The notes below the pieces were generated by a model that ran no database searches, was not told the DNA's origin, and saw only the letters and a list, made by a program, of their open reading frames with translations. The position numbers and the translations under genes were made by a program. From JACRBK01 sp964427955 (GTDB lineage Bacteria; Chloroflexota; Anaerolineae; Aggregatilineales; Aggregatilineaceae): a stretch of DNA of 18,502 nt. The stretch's first letter is position 1; each line of letters begins with the position of its first letter. Shown here piece by piece: positions 1-8,347 of this stretch. The DNA is taken from assembly GCA_964427955.1 (NCBI GenBank), contig CAYRWY010000061.1:1-18502 (forward strand), read 5' to 3'.

Positions 1-688
1 GCCCGTACATCGCGGCAAAATCCGGCGCGTCGAACTCGGCGATCAGCACGCGCTGGCCGTGTTGGCGCATCCAGGCGAACGCGCCAGGACGATCCGCGGG
101 CGGCAGCGATTGTAGACTCCAGGTGGCCTCGATCACGTCCCAGCGGTCGGCGGGGCGCTGCATGAAGGTTTGCAGGGTGCAGTTAGTGGCCTGGTAGGGG
201 AGGCCGCGGGTGCGCAGGGCCATCGCGGTCTGGCCGAGCATGGCGGTAGACGGCTCGATCAGGTCCAGGCGGGTGACGGCGGGCGTCAGCGCGGGCAGCA
301 GCGCCATGCCATCCCCAACGCCGACGTCCAACAGGCTCAGGGTCGTATACTCGTCGTACACCGTCCGCAGCGCCGCGCTGGCCGCCGCGTACAGCCCCAC
401 GTTGCCCCCGCCGCGAATGAAGGCCGCGAAGGCCGCGCCATCGACGTACACCCCGGCTTTGCCCTGGTCAACGACGCGTTCCAGGTAAGTGACGGCCTGA
501 GCGAATACGCGGCGGTCCGGCTGCTGTTCGTGTGCCAGCCGGGCCGAGGCCAGCGCGTGGTCGAAATCCTCGTCGCCGGAGGCCAGGATCGCCAGGTAGA
601 AGTGATCGAGCGCACCGGAGGGGCCAGCCTGGCGGGCGCTGGCACAGCCCCCGGCCTGGTAAGCCTGCCAGAGTTGGTCAAGAGACAT
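1..688 (-). CDS. Class I SAM-dependent methyltransferase (3' end cut by window edge)
   Basis: The reading frame is open from an ATG at 688 to the left edge of the window with no stop, giving 229 codons; the C-terminus is missing. The first ~110 residues are helical and Ala-rich and resemble no domain I can name. Residues 119-127 read LLDVGVGDG, the glycine-rich SAM-binding motif I of Rossmann-like class I methyltransferases. It is followed by LDLIEPS (141-147), where the acidic residue ending strand beta-2 normally binds the SAM ribose. WDVIEATWSLQSLP (183-196) fits the motif II/III region (D/N-x-hydrophobic). The substrate cannot be inferred. The gene lies 67 bp downstream of the histidine kinase gene on the same strand. 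Its ribosome-binding site is weak (AGGCAGGCAGAG before ATG). The fold is fairly certain, the role unknown. Confidence 0.72.
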   Translation of the reverse strand, partial: MSLDQLWQAYQAGGCASARQAGPSGALDHFYLAILASGDEDFDHALASARLAHEQQPDRRVFAQAVTYLERVVDQGKAGVYVDGAAFAAFIRGGGNVGLYAAASAALRTVYDEYTTLSLLDVGVGDGMALLPALTPAVTRLDLIEPSTAMLGQTAMALRTRGLPYQATNCTLQTFMQRPADRWDVIEATWSLQSLPPADRPGAFAWMRQHGQRVLIAEFDAPDFAAMYG

Positions 689-755
689 CTCTGCCTGCCT
701 TTGGGGTGAGGGGCGCGGATCGTCGGCTGCGCCCAGGGGACCAGATTGTACGCCC

Positions 756-2183
756 CTAGACTGGAATAGTAAACCAGAAGGTCGCCCCCTGGTCGGGTTC
801 GGTCTCGACGCCGATCTGACCGTGGTGCGCCTCGACCACGCGCCGCGAGATCGCCAATCCCAGCCCGGTGCTGCTCTCGCCGCCGGTAGGCCGGGCGGAC
901 AGCCGCGCGAAGTCCTGGAAGAGGCGCGAATGATCTTCCGGAGTGAGACCCGGTCCTTCGTCTCGCACGCTGATGTGCCAGTAATCATTCACCCGGTTCG
1001 CCCGCACATAAATGGTGCTTTCCGCGGGGGAATACTTGACGGCATTGGAGATCAGGTTATCCACCACCTGGCGCATCCGCAGCGGATCGGCGAACATGAT
1101 CGCGTCAGGGGAGAGCGTATTCTCCAGGCGAATCTGGGTGCCTTTGGGCGCGGCGATCTTGGCGTGGCGCGCGACGGTTTCCACCAGGAAGTCCTGGATG
1201 ATGAACGTTTCGGGCTTCAGTTGGACGTGGCCCGCCTCGATCTGGCTCACGTCCAGCAGCTCGTTGATCAGGACCAGCATGTGCCGGGACTGGTGCAGGC
1301 TGTCGTTCAGAATTGTCTGCGTTTCCTGAGCCGTGAGGTTCATCTTCGGGTCCAGCAGCAGGCTGAGGGCCATTTCGATCACGCCCAGTGGGTTACGCAG
1401 GTCGTGGGCGGCGATGCCGAGAAAGGTGTTCTTGAGGTCGTTCAGTTGGCGGAGTTCCAGGTTCTGGCGCTCGATGGCCCGCTTTTGTTCGGCCAGCTCT
1501 GACACCAGGCGCCCTTTTTCGACGATCACGGCGAGTTGGGCGGCGATGCGCTGAAAGACCGTGACGTGGGCCGCGTGGTAGCTGTGGGGTTGGGCGCTGG
1601 AAAAGAAGAGGAAGCCCACCGGCACACCATTCGCGATGAGCGGGCAGGTGAGCGAGGATCGGATGCCTTCTTCCATGATGAGACGGCTGGATTCGGAGGA
1701 CGGCTTGCGATCCAGATAGTCGGCCAGGTCGTTGAGAATGCGCGGCTGCCCGGTCTGGATGATCGTTTCCAGGCTGCTGCCGGCCAGCGGAGCCGAATAG
1801 CCGCGCCGGAGATAGATGGGCGGGTGATCGGTCCGGTTCCAGCGGGAGGTGACGGTCCGCCCGTCATTTTCGATCAGGGCCAGCCCAATCCGGTCATAGG
1901 GGATCAAGGCCCGAAAGTCTTCGTACACGTTTTCGAGCACTTCGTCGAGCAGCAGTCCGGCGTTGATGCGCGCGGTGATCTGATCGATCCGCTTCGTTTC
2001 CTGATCGCGGAGCGCCAACTGCCGCGCCAGATCGTACAGGGTCGAGCCTAACTGGGCGAGGGGCATATCGCCCGCGCCCACAGGCCGCTCAAGATGATCG
2101 TATTGTCCTTGTTTCAGGTGTTCGGCGAGCTTGATATAGTGGGCAAGTTGAGCTTGATCGGCGTTCTGCTCGTTCGATGTCAT
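756..2183 (-). CDS. Soluble GAF-domain sensor histidine kinase
   Basis: This is a cytoplasmic two-component sensor kinase; no membrane segment or signal peptide is seen. An in-frame upstream ATG at 2222 would add 13 residues. I prefer the ATG at 2183 because the protein then begins MTSNEQNAD with an AG-rich stretch before it, but neither start has a convincing ribosome-binding site. In long-start numbering: helical N-terminus to ~80; GAF domain ~90-235; coiled-coil linker ~236-262; HisKA with the phospho-accepting H273 in AAHDLRNPLG; HATPase_c with N-box DNLISNAVKYSP (388-399), G1 box DEGPGLT (421-427) and G2 box STGLGLAISR (451-460). All ATP-binding motifs are intact, so it should autophosphorylate. 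The GAF ligand is unknown. There is no receiver domain and no response regulator in the window, so its partner lies elsewhere. It is co-directional with the polysaccharide genes, 139 bp downstream of the sugar dehydratase. Confidence 0.93.
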   Translation of the reverse strand: MTSNEQNADQAQLAHYIKLAEHLKQGQYDHLERPVGAGDMPLAQLGSTLYDLARQLALRDQETKRIDQITARINAGLLLDEVLENVYEDFRALIPYDRIGLALIENDGRTVTSRWNRTDHPPIYLRRGYSAPLAGSSLETIIQTGQPRILNDLADYLDRKPSSESSRLIMEEGIRSSLTCPLIANGVPVGFLFFSSAQPHSYHAAHVTVFQRIAAQLAVIVEKGRLVSELAEQKRAIERQNLELRQLNDLKNTFLGIAAHDLRNPLGVIEMALSLLLDPKMNLTAQETQTILNDSLHQSRHMLVLINELLDVSQIEAGHVQLKPETFIIQDFLVETVARHAKIAAPKGTQIRLENTLSPDAIMFADPLRMRQVVDNLISNAVKYSPAESTIYVRANRVNDYWHISVRDEGPGLTPEDHSRLFQDFARLSARPTGGESSTGLGLAISRRVVEAHHGQIGVETEPDQGATFWFTIPV

Positions 2184-2315
2184 CGGCGATTCTCTGCGCT
2201 GTTGAACCGGGTCCCATGCCAAAATAGTCGACTTTCAGCCGCTTGAGAAGAATGTACCGGTAGTTTAGAGCTTAAGGCCGAATGTAGTAGATTGACCACC
2301 CTGGTCGTCCGGGAT

Positions 2316-2346
2316 GCCCGCCTCTTGCTGCCAGCCAGAGGCGGGC
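2316..2346 (-). terminator. GC-rich hairpin after the sugar dehydratase gene, no T-run
   Basis: A perfect 10-bp stem (2316-2325 with 2337-2346, gcccgcctct/agaggcgggc) and an 11-nt loop lies 15 bp beyond the stop of the minus-strand dehydratase gene. No T-run follows on the minus strand, so it is not a canonical intrinsic terminator. It could be a weak terminator, an mRNA 3'-end stabiliser or an attenuator between the dehydratase and the histidine kinase. The rest of the 139-bp gap shows no clear promoter for the kinase. Confidence 0.4.
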
Positions 2347-2361
2347 GCGGTCGAGATCAAA

Positions 2362-4287
2362 TCACAGGGGTTTTTCAGCAGCGAACTCTTCGCTTCCCAG
2401 GGCGATGATTTCGCCCAACTGCTCGAGCGGGCTACGGGCGGGGTTAAACCCGGACTGGAACAGGCTGTTGATCCGATCCGAGAACAGGGTCGGCTGTAGA
2501 CCGTTGTGCGAGCTGACCAATTCGACGATGCTGGGATGAATCGTCGGGATCGTCATCTCACTGTCGCTGTGCAGTTCTTCATTAAGTTTTTCGCCGGGTC
2601 GCACGCCGGTGAACTGGATGGGGATGTCCTTATACGGTCGCAGCCCACGCAGCCGGATCATGCGCTCGGCCAGATCGACGATGCGCACGACCTCCCCCAT
2701 CCGCAGCATGAACAGATCGTCGCCCGTGGTCAGGCAAGCGGCGTGGATGACCAGGTTGACCGCTTCGGGAATGGTCATGAAATAGCGTGTCATGTCTTTG
2801 TCGGTCACGGTGACCGGGCCGCCCTCATCGATCTGGCGATTGAACGTGGGCACGACGCTGCCCCGGCTGCCTAACACGTTCCCAAATCGAACAGAGGCAA
2901 AGAGAGTCGGATTGTCTGGCTGCTGCGACATGGCGTGCATGAGCAGTTCGCAGATGCGCTTGCTGGCGCCCATCACGCTGCTGGGATTGACCGCTTTATC
3001 GGTGGAGATCAAGACAAACCGTTCCACACGATAGTCCCGCGCCAACCCAGCGACCTGCTGCGTCCCGCCAATGTTTACCCGGATGGCTTCGTGCGGATAA
3101 ATCTCCATCATGGGCACGTGTTTATAGGCGGCGGAGTGGAAGATAACCTGGGGCTGATAGGTTGTGAAGACGCGGATCAAGGCACTCCGGTTGGTGATGT
3201 CTGCCAGAAATGGCACCAGCTTCTCACGCTCGGTATCGGTGCTCAGCTCCGTGATCAGATCGTGCAGCCCGCTTTCGTTGTTATCCAACATGATCAGACG
3301 TGTGGGATTGAACGAGAGCAACTGGCGGCACAGTTCTGATCCGATCGATCCGGCGGCGCCGGTGACCAGGACGACCTTGTTTGCGATGGGGGAGGTGTCC
3401 ACGCCTTCATGCCAGACGACGGCGGGCCGTCCCAGCAAATCTTCCGGCTGGAGATCCCGCAAAAGGGACGTATTCGTTTTGCTGTTGATGACTGCAAAAA
3501 CATCCGGGATCAATTTGATCTGGGCGTTCGTGCGTTCGCAGTAGGCCAGCACTTCCCGAAACTCAGGCCCCGTAATATTGTGGATGGCAAAGACAATCAG
3601 GTCGATGGCGTGTTTTTCGACCAGATGCGGGATGTCCACACGGGTGCCCAAAACCGGGCAGCCTTCGATATACATCTGCTGCTTGGCCGGATCATCATCC
3701 ACATAGCCGACGACACGGTACTTGTAATCGCTGGGATTGCGATGCTTCAACCGCCAGGCGGTGGTCTGCCCGGCATCGCCGGCCCCGATCACCAGGACGC
3801 GCGTGATTCGAGCGGGGAATTCTTGGTGCCAGACGGCACGCCAGCGCCAGGACAGCCCGCTGATCAGTCGGGAGCGGTAGCGCACGGCCACGAAGCCGCT
3901 GAGCGCGATAATGTTCATCACCACGGCCACGCTGATCGGCAGCGGACGATTCTTCTTGAAGAGCAGATCCAGGCTTACCGCCGCCGTGAGCGTCACCAGG
4001 ACGGCATAGACGATGACTTTGACATCGTGGCCGCTGGTCCGTGACCAGATGCGGTTATAACCCCCGAAATAGTATAAGGAGATAAACGCAATAAAGCAGT
4101 TGACCACAAAGAAGAGATTGGAGCGAAAATCAAAGTGCCCAGGGGTTGTTTCCAGTCGCACGCTGTGAGTCACCAGGTAGGCAATCAACATCACCAGCAT
4201 GTCGCTCGACGCTAGCGGTAGGACATGTTTTGCCCGCTTGACGAACCGTCGTCTGAATGCATGATTCTCTGTAATCGGATTTGACAT
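2362..4287 (-). CDS. Membrane-anchored nucleotide-sugar 4,6-dehydratase/epimerase (CapD/FlaA1/WbpM family)
   Basis: This enzyme of activated-sugar biosynthesis modifies UDP-GlcNAc-type sugars for capsule, exopolysaccharide or glycan synthesis at the inner face of the membrane. The ATG at 4287 is chosen because GAGGTGGGGG lies just upstream; a TTG directly before it could also serve. About four membrane helices occupy residues ~25-140. A first Rossmann domain starts at VLVIGAGDAG (~164-173). The catalytic SDR domain starts at VLVTGAAGSIGSE (~306-318), the NAD(P)-binding TGxxGxxG motif. SAAYKHVPMME (~386-396) and STDKAVNPSSVMGASK (~429-444) are family signatures, with Met replacing the usual SDR Tyr in the MGxxK triad, as in WbpM and PglF. 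The length of 641 residues is normal for the long membrane-bound class. Exact sugar product cannot be read; UDP-GlcNAc 4,6-dehydratase is the best guess. Confidence 0.94.
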   Translation of the reverse strand: MSNPITENHAFRRRFVKRAKHVLPLASSDMLVMLIAYLVTHSVRLETTPGHFDFRSNLFFVVNCFIAFISLYYFGGYNRIWSRTSGHDVKVIVYAVLVTLTAAVSLDLLFKKNRPLPISVAVVMNIIALSGFVAVRYRSRLISGLSWRWRAVWHQEFPARITRVLVIGAGDAGQTTAWRLKHRNPSDYKYRVVGYVDDDPAKQQMYIEGCPVLGTRVDIPHLVEKHAIDLIVFAIHNITGPEFREVLAYCERTNAQIKLIPDVFAVINSKTNTSLLRDLQPEDLLGRPAVVWHEGVDTSPIANKVVLVTGAAGSIGSELCRQLLSFNPTRLIMLDNNESGLHDLITELSTDTEREKLVPFLADITNRSALIRVFTTYQPQVIFHSAAYKHVPMMEIYPHEAIRVNIGGTQQVAGLARDYRVERFVLISTDKAVNPSSVMGASKRICELLMHAMSQQPDNPTLFASVRFGNVLGSRGSVVPTFNRQIDEGGPVTVTDKDMTRYFMTIPEAVNLVIHAACLTTGDDLFMLRMGEVVRIVDLAERMIRLRGLRPYKDIPIQFTGVRPGEKLNEELHSDSEMTIPTIHPSIVELVSSHNGLQPTLFSDRINSLFQSGFNPARSPLEQLGEIIALGSEEFAAEKPL

Positions 4288-4406
4288 CAATTTTCCCCCA
4301 CCTCAAAGCTATCTATCAGGAGGTTGCCCCTAGTGAGAATGAATAGACGATGCGGGCAACGTGACGCTGGCTACGCATTGGCACGCGTACCATAGTACCC
4401 CTCCCT

Positions 4407-4435
4407 ATTGTACACTCCTATCTGTTTGTAGTCGA
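4407..4435 (-). promoter_or_regulatory. Candidate sigma-70-type promoter for the sugar dehydratase gene
   Basis: On the minus strand, TCGACT (4435-4430) and TACAAT (4412-4407) are separated by 17 bp. The -35 box matches 4 of 6 and the -10 box 5 of 6 consensus bases. Transcription would begin near 4400 and give a leader of about 110 nt. The leader holds a small inverted repeat (4323-4329 with 4354-4360). Upstream is the terminator of the DUF4012 gene, so an independent promoter is expected here. Confidence 0.4.
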
Positions 4436-4480
4436 TAAAACACGACAAAAAAGTTCGGTGCAACTCAACTGTTTTTACAT

Positions 4481-4525
4481 TAAAGAAAAAACCTGGTCCT
4501 GCCACATCAGTCAGGACCAGGTTTT
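4481..4525 (-). terminator. Intrinsic terminator of the DUF4012 gene
   Basis: A perfect 14-bp inverted repeat (4488-4501 with 4512-4525) encloses a 10-nt loop. On the minus strand it is followed by TTTTTTCTTT. It begins 17 bp beyond the stop of the DUF4012 gene. This is the strongest rho-independent terminator in the window; it should separate the kinase/DUF4012 genes from the dehydratase gene. Confidence 0.88.
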
Positions 4526-4541
4526 GAAAGAGAAATATCAC

Positions 4542-6575
4542 CTATTGAGTGAAGATGACCTCAATCGTCTGGTCGGAAGTGAGATCGACTCGAAATTCCA
4601 GAATGGGTTGGTCCAGGCTGTAGCTCGCGTCTGCTTGCGGGGATGTGTGGACAACGGACGCTCCCTGCGGCAGTGTGACCTGGACACTGGCCATCTCGCT
4701 CTGCGTACCCGGCTGTTTTTGCAGCGTCAACTTATAGCGCCAATAGCGGCCTGTCTGCTGAACCAGAGGGGGCGTCGTGTACTGGAATTGGAAACGCTCG
4801 CTCTGGTTATAGTCGATCCCAATCTGGGCGACAAAGCCGGTATGGGTGCTGGAAGTGACGACAGTAGGCTCGTAATGCAAGTTTTCGGTATTGGTCAACG
4901 TGCTGTTGGCCGGAACAAAAACCTGGAGCAGGCTGCGATAGTTGAGGCTGCCGTTTTCTGGACGCACTGCCGGATCGTTTTCGGCGACGCGCGCTGAATA
5001 ATCGTAGTCAATCGCCAGACGGCTGTTCAGGGTTCCATCGGGCATAATCTCGACATCATACGTGAACTGGCGCAGCACTGAATGGTTGGCTTTGTTGCCT
5101 AGATTCGCTTCCGCCGCCAACAGGTAGTCGGACGTATCGCCTGACTTTTGGATTCCGGACCACCCCAGGACGTTGATCGCGTTGTTGAGCTGGTCGTCGG
5201 TAAAGTGAATCATGATGTGCTTTTCGGTCAAGGCTCGTAACAGCGCCCCGCGCACCTCGCGATTGGTGGAGGTATCGGCGCTTTGCCAGTCGGTGAGGAT
5301 CTGGCGGTACACTGCCGCGACAAACCGCTTATGCGGCAGATCGCCTTCACCTTCGGCACGAATCTTGTATACGATCTCGCGGAAATCGTCCGGCGTCACG
5401 ATCTCGTTGTAGTCGGGGATTGTGACCTCCCCCAACCCTTCGAGAAGGTATTGGAAGCCGGTAATGTCGATCCCGATCACCCCGTCCACCGGGCTTTGAG
5501 GGTTGTCGCCGTTGTCATAGTACCAGGCTGCCATCCTGGCGGTCGAGGGAAAATCGACGTACCAACTACCATCCCAGGCAGCGTGGATGGGCTTTCCGTA
5601 CTGAATCCACCAACTCGGCGGCTCGACCTCGCCGGCCAGTGTTTCGGAAGGCGGGTTCGGGCTGGTTTCGGTCGTCGGACTGTAGTTGTAATCTTCGATC
5701 CGCCCATTGCGCACCGTCATCCACCCGTAGGTGCTGATATATCCTCCCGAAGGCCGCAGTTCGTCGTTATTCTGCGAGAGGATAAGGTACGTCTTGGTGC
5801 TGTCCAGCCCGAGCGCTTCGGTCAACAGATCCGGCGAATCGAGCAGCATACTGTTGATGTCGCTCAACTGATCGTGATACTTGTTCAGGTCGTTGATCGT
5901 GACCAGCATATCCGGCGACACTTTGTCGAGCTTCAACTGGCCGATGATGATAGCTGACTGGCTGAGATGGTTTTGGGCGCTCAGATAGCGACCACGCCCC
6001 AGTTCGATCAATTCGACGATGCGCTCCCCCGACGAGAGCTGGGTGGTCACCGTCTCTTCTTCCTGACCTTCGGTCAAGAAGAACATGACGGGCTGGACGC
6101 CGTTGAGGATGTCGTCGGCGGCGAGCGAAATCTGCTGCGCGGCATCCAGAACTTGCAGCCCCGTATCGAGATCGGCATTCACGAAACTGATCGGCTGCAA
6201 AAAGGCCGTCTGCCTTCTGGCACTGCTCAAATTCTGTGAGAGATCTTGCACCGCGTTGCTCAGGCGGTCGAAGTCGGATAGGGTGAGTTCGGTGCCGGGC
6301 TTATTGCCGATGGAAGTCCAAATCCGATCCAGGCTCTGCCACGAATTGTCTACTTTATCCTTGGCGTTCAAGGACAAGATCAGCCCGCTCATGGCCACTG
6401 CCGCGGTGACGCCGAAGACCATCAACAGCACCAGCCGCCAATCGTAGCGAGTAATATTTCTGCGCAGCCGCTTAAAGAAACGGTACCGGCTGCTGCGGCG
6501 ACGGCGGCGTTTGTGACGGTGGACTTGTGGAGCTTCAAGCAGGTCGGGCATCGGGTTGGACGGCGTTTCGCTCAT
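4542..6575 (-). CDS. DUF4012 domain-containing membrane protein of the polysaccharide locus
   Basis: The protein has 677 residues. The first 40 are cytoplasmic and very basic (HKRRRRRSSRYRFFKRLRR at ~21-39). A single membrane helix follows at ~47-69, and the remainder is predicted to be outside the membrane. Helical segments (~75-255) precede the DUF4012 signature: YLILSQNNDELRPSGGY (~263-279) followed by a GRIEDY turn, which matches the family's 'N-x-ELRP-x-GG' core. The C-terminal ~150 residues are beta-rich. DUF4012 proteins have no established biochemical function, but they recur in exopolysaccharide clusters of Gram-positive and Chloroflexota genomes, and here the gene sits between a Wzc-type kinase and a nucleotide-sugar dehydratase. 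A role in export or attachment of polysaccharide is an inference. No good ribosome-binding site precedes the ATG at 6575. Confidence 0.88.
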   Translation of the reverse strand: MSETPSNPMPDLLEAPQVHRHKRRRRRSSRYRFFKRLRRNITRYDWRLVLLMVFGVTAAVAMSGLILSLNAKDKVDNSWQSLDRIWTSIGNKPGTELTLSDFDRLSNAVQDLSQNLSSARRQTAFLQPISFVNADLDTGLQVLDAAQQISLAADDILNGVQPVMFFLTEGQEEETVTTQLSSGERIVELIELGRGRYLSAQNHLSQSAIIIGQLKLDKVSPDMLVTINDLNKYHDQLSDINSMLLDSPDLLTEALGLDSTKTYLILSQNNDELRPSGGYISTYGWMTVRNGRIEDYNYSPTTETSPNPPSETLAGEVEPPSWWIQYGKPIHAAWDGSWYVDFPSTARMAAWYYDNGDNPQSPVDGVIGIDITGFQYLLEGLGEVTIPDYNEIVTPDDFREIVYKIRAEGEGDLPHKRFVAAVYRQILTDWQSADTSTNREVRGALLRALTEKHIMIHFTDDQLNNAINVLGWSGIQKSGDTSDYLLAAEANLGNKANHSVLRQFTYDVEIMPDGTLNSRLAIDYDYSARVAENDPAVRPENGSLNYRSLLQVFVPANSTLTNTENLHYEPTVVTSSTHTGFVAQIGIDYNQSERFQFQYTTPPLVQQTGRYWRYKLTLQKQPGTQSEMASVQVTLPQGASVVHTSPQADASYSLDQPILEFRVDLTSDQTIEVIFTQ

Positions 6576-6638
6576 AGGTTAGTGCTCAGTCTTTCCGGAC
6601 TCTCTCGACGGGATAGTTTAGGAGTACTCGTAGGCGAC

Positions 6639-6666
6639 CCAACGGCGGGTTTTGGCCCGCCGTTGG
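6639..6666 (-). terminator. GC-rich hairpin between BY-kinase and DUF4012 genes, no T-run
   Basis: A perfect 11-bp stem (6639-6649 with 6656-6666, ccaacggcggg/cccgccgttgg) with a 6-nt loop starts about 25 bp past the BY-kinase stop. No T-run follows on the minus strand, so it is probably a partial terminator, processing site or stabilising hairpin within an operon rather than an absolute end. The 116-bp gap holds nothing else recognisable. Confidence 0.4.
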
Positions 6667-6691
6667 AAGGGAGATGTTTGCTCGGTGGTGA

Positions 6692-8347
6692 TCAATTCGA
6701 TGAGCTAGATTTGGCTCCTGTTTCGCTATAGTAGTAATAGTAGTAACCATAGCCGTAGCCATACCCGGCGCGATCACGCGGATTCACGGCGTTCAGCACC
6801 ACCCCGGCCAGCTTGACATCAAGCTGTTCGAACTGCTCTTTGGCGGTTTGGGCAGCATTGCGCCGGGTGCCCTTCGCTTCGATCACGAGGATCACCGGGA
6901 CGCCGATGGCGGAAGAGAGGACCGCGCTGTCCGCGACGACCAGGGTTGGCGGCGTGTCGAATAGGATGATGTCGATATCGTCCCTGGCGCGGAACTCCTG
7001 GAACCAACGCTGCATGGAAGCCGATCCCAACACTTCGGTGGGATTCAGCGGAATGTGCCCGCTCGTGATCACCTGCAAGCCAGGAATCTCGGTGTCCTGA
7101 ATGGCGTCGTCCATGCTGCGCAGGAAGGAGCGCCGTTCATCCCCCAAGTCACTGGGGCTGATCGAGAGCAGCGTCGAAAGCCCGACGTTATTGTCCAGGT
7201 TGAAGATCTCGTGAAGCTTGGGCCGCCGCAGGTCGGCATCAATCAACAGGACGCGCCACCCGGCCATCGCCATCGTGACGGCCAGGTTGGCCGTCGTGAC
7301 GGTTTTCCCTTCAGAGGGGCCGGGACTGGTGACCATGAAGACGCTTTTGCCGGCACTACCGTTGGTTGAAAACAGCAGGTTGGTGCGCAGCGTGCGATAT
7401 TCTTCCGAGATGTGCGAGCCGGGATCACGGTAAGTGATCAACCGCTGAGAGTACGTATCACGCGATTTGCCAAACCGGGTGATTGCGGCCAGAGTCGGTA
7501 TGCCCAACAGTTGGGTTGCTTCGCTGGGCGAGGTGATAGTATCGTCCAGGTATTCGATCAGCAGGGCCAACCCAGCAGCCAACACTACGCCCACGACGGC
7601 TCCCAAGATCGTATCACTGAACAAATCGGCCCCAATGGCCCCGCCGGGACGCGCGCGCTCGACGATGGTCAGGGCGTTGGTAGCCTGTTGCAGACTGGTG
7701 ATGTTGTTCGAGAAACTGGCGAGATTTTGTGAGGCCTGGTTGATCTGATTGATCAGTTGGTTACGCCGATCTTGCAGTTTCGCGCGAGCGGCCTCGTCGG
7801 TGGTGGTGGTCAGTTGGCTGTCGATCTGGTTGAGTTCAGTGCGCGCCTGGGTGAGTTCGTCGTTCAGTTGGCCGATTTCCGAATTGGCCAGGTCGATCAG
7901 CGCCTGTTGTTCCGCTGTCAAGTTCTTAGGGCTTTGGAGGATCAACTGATTGGCGACCTCGTTGGCCATATCCGCCGCCAGCACCGGATCCGTATACGTG
8001 ATTGTCAGGACAAACAACGAGGTGCCTTCGATCACGTTGGCATTCACTGAGTTGCGCAAACCGCCGGGAGAGATTGGAAAGTTTCCGGCCTGAACCGCAG
8101 CCTGAGCGATGTCGAAGCTGCGAGCCAGGACGGCATACGTCTGCGCGAGCTGGGCTCCTGTGATGATCTCGCTATACTGTGGATTCGGCTGCTGAATGGC
8201 GCTGCCGACTGAAACGGTCACGGACGATTGATAAATATCTGGCTGGCGGCTCGAGCGCAGAAACGCCGCCCCGCCGGCCAGGAATGCGCTAAGGAAAAGC
8301 AGCCAGAACCACTTTCTAAACAAGCGAAGATACGTCACGAGTTCCAT
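6692..8347 (-). CDS. Wzz/BY-kinase fusion: polysaccharide co-polymerase with tyrosine autokinase domain
   Basis: This is a Wzc-type membrane protein controlling capsule or exopolysaccharide polymerisation and export. A Wzz domain starts at the N-terminus with a first membrane helix (~13-30) and an extracytoplasmic region whose central part (~142-225) is coiled-coil. A second membrane helix lies at ~243-265. The cytoplasmic BY-kinase domain carries EEYRTLRTNL (315-324, an oligomerisation motif), Walker A GPSEGKT (343-349), Walker A' LLIDADLRRP (367-376) and Walker B ILFDTPP (461-467). The tail GYGYGYGYYYYYYSE holds nine tyrosines between 529 and 540, the usual site of autophosphorylation. Adaptor and kinase are fused, as in proteobacterial Wzc, rather than split as CapA/CapB of Firmicutes. 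The 551-residue length is shorter than Wzc because the extracytoplasmic part is small. The ATG at 8347 has only a weak GGACG upstream. All catalytic motifs are intact. Confidence 0.95.
   Translation of the reverse strand: MELVTYLRLFRKWFWLLFLSAFLAGGAAFLRSSRQPDIYQSSVTVSVGSAIQQPNPQYSEIITGAQLAQTYAVLARSFDIAQAAVQAGNFPISPGGLRNSVNANVIEGTSLFVLTITYTDPVLAADMANEVANQLILQSPKNLTAEQQALIDLANSEIGQLNDELTQARTELNQIDSQLTTTTDEAARAKLQDRRNQLINQINQASQNLASFSNNITSLQQATNALTIVERARPGGAIGADLFSDTILGAVVGVVLAAGLALLIEYLDDTITSPSEATQLLGIPTLAAITRFGKSRDTYSQRLITYRDPGSHISEEYRTLRTNLLFSTNGSAGKSVFMVTSPGPSEGKTVTTANLAVTMAMAGWRVLLIDADLRRPKLHEIFNLDNNVGLSTLLSISPSDLGDERRSFLRSMDDAIQDTEIPGLQVITSGHIPLNPTEVLGSASMQRWFQEFRARDDIDIILFDTPPTLVVADSAVLSSAIGVPVILVIEAKGTRRNAAQTAKEQFEQLDVKLAGVVLNAVNPRDRAGYGYGYGYYYYYYSETGAKSSSSN

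Noticed and set aside
711..734. A 6-bp stem (gggcgc/gcgccc) between the histidine kinase and methyltransferase genes as a terminator
   Set aside because: The stem is short, the loop is 12 nt and no T-run follows on the minus strand; it is mentioned only as part of a pattern.
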